Assembly (NCBI GenBank): GCA_910592005.1
Contig: CAJVPP010000493.1
Span: 1 to 31,196, forward strand
Direction: 5' to 3'
Source of the DNA: Funneliformis mosseae
Taxonomy: Eukaryota; Glomeromycota; Glomeromycetes; Glomerales; Glomeraceae
DNA length: 31,196 bases
How positions within the stretch are numbered: position 1 is the first letter of the stretch; every line of letters begins with the position of its first letter. Both the position numbers and the translations under genes were made by a program. Shown here piece after piece: positions 29,676-31,196 of this stretch. A model generated the notes under the pieces. It did not search any database. It saw only the letters and a program-made list of their open reading frames with translations, and was not told where the DNA came from.

Positions 29676-30973
29676 ATGTCATTTGAACTTAATTCATTGA
29701 GACAACGCATCATTGAGCTTGAGGCTAAGAATGTTGAAGTTAAGACCAAATATATCAAGGTTATAGATGAGAATATAGAGATCAAGGCTGAGAATGCAAA
29801 GTTAAGGTATGCTTTGAAAGAATATGAAACTAGATTCACAAGACTAGAGCAAAAAGATAAAGAAAAGACCAACCTTATTGCCAAAATAGATAATGATATC
29901 AAGAAAATCAAATAATCATCGACCAATATCAGCTCTGTCGAGAATCCCAACAATGTTGTTCACTTGGATAAACTAGAAAAGATTGCAAAGCCATCAAATA
30001 TATCTGATAGCACATTTAATTCTAATATATGTAAACCTATTTGCATAGAAACTAAGTCATTGGAGGATAAAGAGACGGATGATTTCTTGGATAAGTTATA
30101 TAAGAAAAAGGTTAGTGATAAAATAAAGCAATATAACAAAAAGAAGAAAATTCAGCGTGAGTCAATTGTCCCTTCTGACTTATCATATGTTACAGAAACT
30201 TCTCTAAGAAATTATGATAAAAATGAAAGTAACACAAAACTGTGAATATTGTTCATGATCAAGAAAAGATTTTATTAGAAGACTCTGTGCAAAAAATGCC
30301 TGAAAAACTTAATGAAGATGTTTTTCAAAGAGAATCAGATTTAGGCTTAGTAACTAAAATTGTATAAGACTTATTACAAGGATTTCTGGTGGATGATTTC
30401 TAGAGGAAATTTATTAATATCAAATTTATTGATAGAGAGCATTCTAATTCTTCATCTGTTACAGAAGAACTTATCTATTTATTATATCAAGTGAGTATAG
30501 CAAGTAAAAATTTGATCAAAATTAAGCAGGAAAAGATTTCATCTTGGGGTCGCTACTCTGAAAAATTCAAAGATAAGATCATAAAGCTTAGATCTGAAAA
30601 TAAAAATCTTAAGGATAAGACAGCAAGGTCCCAGATTTATAATGAAATGAAATTATACCTTTCAAGCATTTCTGATGAATATTTGTGCAAGATAACAAGC
30701 AAAGTAAGGAAGATCAATAAGCTATTTGAATATGATTACAATCCTATAACTCTGAAAAAGATTAAAAGTATAGGATGATATATAGTTAATTGGGTTACCT
30801 ATAGTGTTAACAGTATTTCTAGACTCACTAACCTTCAAATTTAATACATTATAGATTGAGTGAACTTAACTGTTACCAATAAAACTGTAAACAATATTCA
30901 CAATCAGAATCATATGACTTTAGAAATGATCACTAGTAATACAACTGCTCCAATCACATTGCTAAGCATATAG
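29676..30973 (+). pseudogene. Coiled-coil protein copy 3, interrupted by a mariner element
   Basis: The N-terminus is very close to copy 1 (SFELNSLRQRIIELEAKNVE against SSELESLKQRITELETENVK), with a coiled coil to about residue 80. Then come TAA 29913-29915, a basic segment DKIKQYNKKKKIQ, and a frameshift at about 30242. The second frame runs through TAA (about 30365) and TAG (about 30402) to a conserved domain: SWGRYSEKFKDKIIKL, YLCKITSKVRKINKLFEYD, TGA 30776, then YSVNSISRLTNLQI. The frame continues until TAG 30971-30973, which is created by the TA at which the Tc1/mariner element begins. It shares its order of segments with copy 1 but has lost the zinc-ribbon end. Confidence 0.6.
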
Positions 30974-31196
30974 TAGCGGTCATAAGTATCCGACCGCCTG
31001 AGATCATCCAAAATTATTATATAACTACCACTTAAATTTTTCAGAAATATAATGTAATACAATACATGATCACCTGTAAATTTATAAATATCGATGATAC
31101 AAAAAAAATTTAGATGATTATCAAACTTTCGCTTGAAAAATGGAACTTTCTTTAGAGAAACGATATGAAATTGTCTTTTTACGTGAACACCCAGCT
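30971..31196 (+). mobile_element. Tc1/mariner-like element, left end, cut by the window
   Basis: The left end starts at a TA target (30971-30972), with a terminal hairpin GCGGTC...GACCGC (30976-30997) in AGCGGTCATAAGTATCCGAC. This is the type of end I recall from Rhizophagus mariners. A 140-bp leader follows, then the transposase start. The right end lies outside the window, so the inverted repeat and target duplication cannot be checked. Confidence 0.55.
31140..31196 (+). CDS. Tc1/mariner transposase, N-terminus only
   Basis: ATG 31140 opens a frame of 19 codons that runs off the window: ELSLEKRYEIVFLREHP. This fits the first helix of the paired-like HTH domain of Tc1/mariner transposases, where a YEIVFL helix is followed by a second HTH and a catalytic DD(E/D) domain. 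No stop in the visible part, so it may be intact. Confidence 0.6.
   Translation, partial: MELSLEKRYEIVFLREHPA

Noticed and set aside
405..30973. Reassigned stop codon (for example TGA read as an amino acid) to explain the many in-frame stops
   Set aside because: TAA, TAG and TGA all interrupt the same genes, frameshifts occur too, and normal stops end the intact ORFs. Decay is simpler.
1..31196. CRISPR array, rRNA or bacterial operon signals
   Set aside because: No regular spacer-repeat pattern, no rRNA core sequences and no Shine-Dalgarno-led gene strings; introns and TATA boxes point to a eukaryote.

Overview
This AT-rich, repeat-laden window looks like nuclear DNA of an arbuscular mycorrhizal fungus (Glomeromycotina, Rhizophagus-like). 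The evidence is short GT-AG introns (54-91 bp), TATA boxes, no bacterial signals, and several protein families I recognise from memory as expanded in Rhizophagus. These are coiled-coil proteins with a C-terminal zinc ribbon, SAM-domain proteins with a nuclease-like tail, cysteine-rich LRR proteins, and a GGDGR multi-exon family. No database search was possible. Almost every gene is broken by in-frame stops and small frameshifts. Most genes below were therefore traced by joining frames across stops, and are called pseudogenes.

Layout. 0-3 kb: a small Cys-rich gene (-) head to head with a coiled-coil/zinc-ribbon pseudogene (+), then a second zinc-ribbon fragment. 3-5.3 kb: non-coding, with degenerate direct and tandem repeats. 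5.4-7.0 kb: a three-exon nuclease-like gene. 7.6-8.1 kb: a C-terminal domain fragment, followed to 8.76 kb by a degenerate tandem array. 9.2-10.0 kb: a Cys-containing pseudogene. 10.5-12.2 kb: a SAM plus nuclease-like pseudogene. 12.4-16.8 kb: a second coiled-coil copy (+), then on the minus strand an FtsK/HerA (A32-like) packaging ATPase, a zinc-ribbon endonuclease and an rve-type integrase. The integrase is head to head with another coiled-coil gene. 16.8-18.5 kb: a multi-exon GGDGR-family gene (-), cut at its 3' end. 18.8-26.8 kb: a zinc-knuckle/retropepsin gene (+), an HTH gene (-), a coiled-coil membrane protein (+), two small divergent ORFs, a complete but decayed family B DNA polymerase of about 1,330 codons (-), and a Cys-rich gene (+). 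26.8-28.4 kb: repeats and a minisatellite. 28.5-29.4 kb: an LRR pseudogene. 29.7-31.0 kb: a third coiled-coil copy, interrupted by the start of a Tc1/mariner element that runs off the window.

The most interesting content is the set of polymerase, packaging ATPase, integrase, endonuclease and aspartic protease between about 12.4 and 26.8 kb. Together with tightly packed divergent gene pairs, it suggests the remains of a large integrated DNA virus or a Polinton-like self-synthesising element. The polymerase is of the RNA-primed delta/nucleocytoviricot type, not the protein-primed type usual in Polintons. I found no terminal inverted repeats, so treating these genes as one element is inference.
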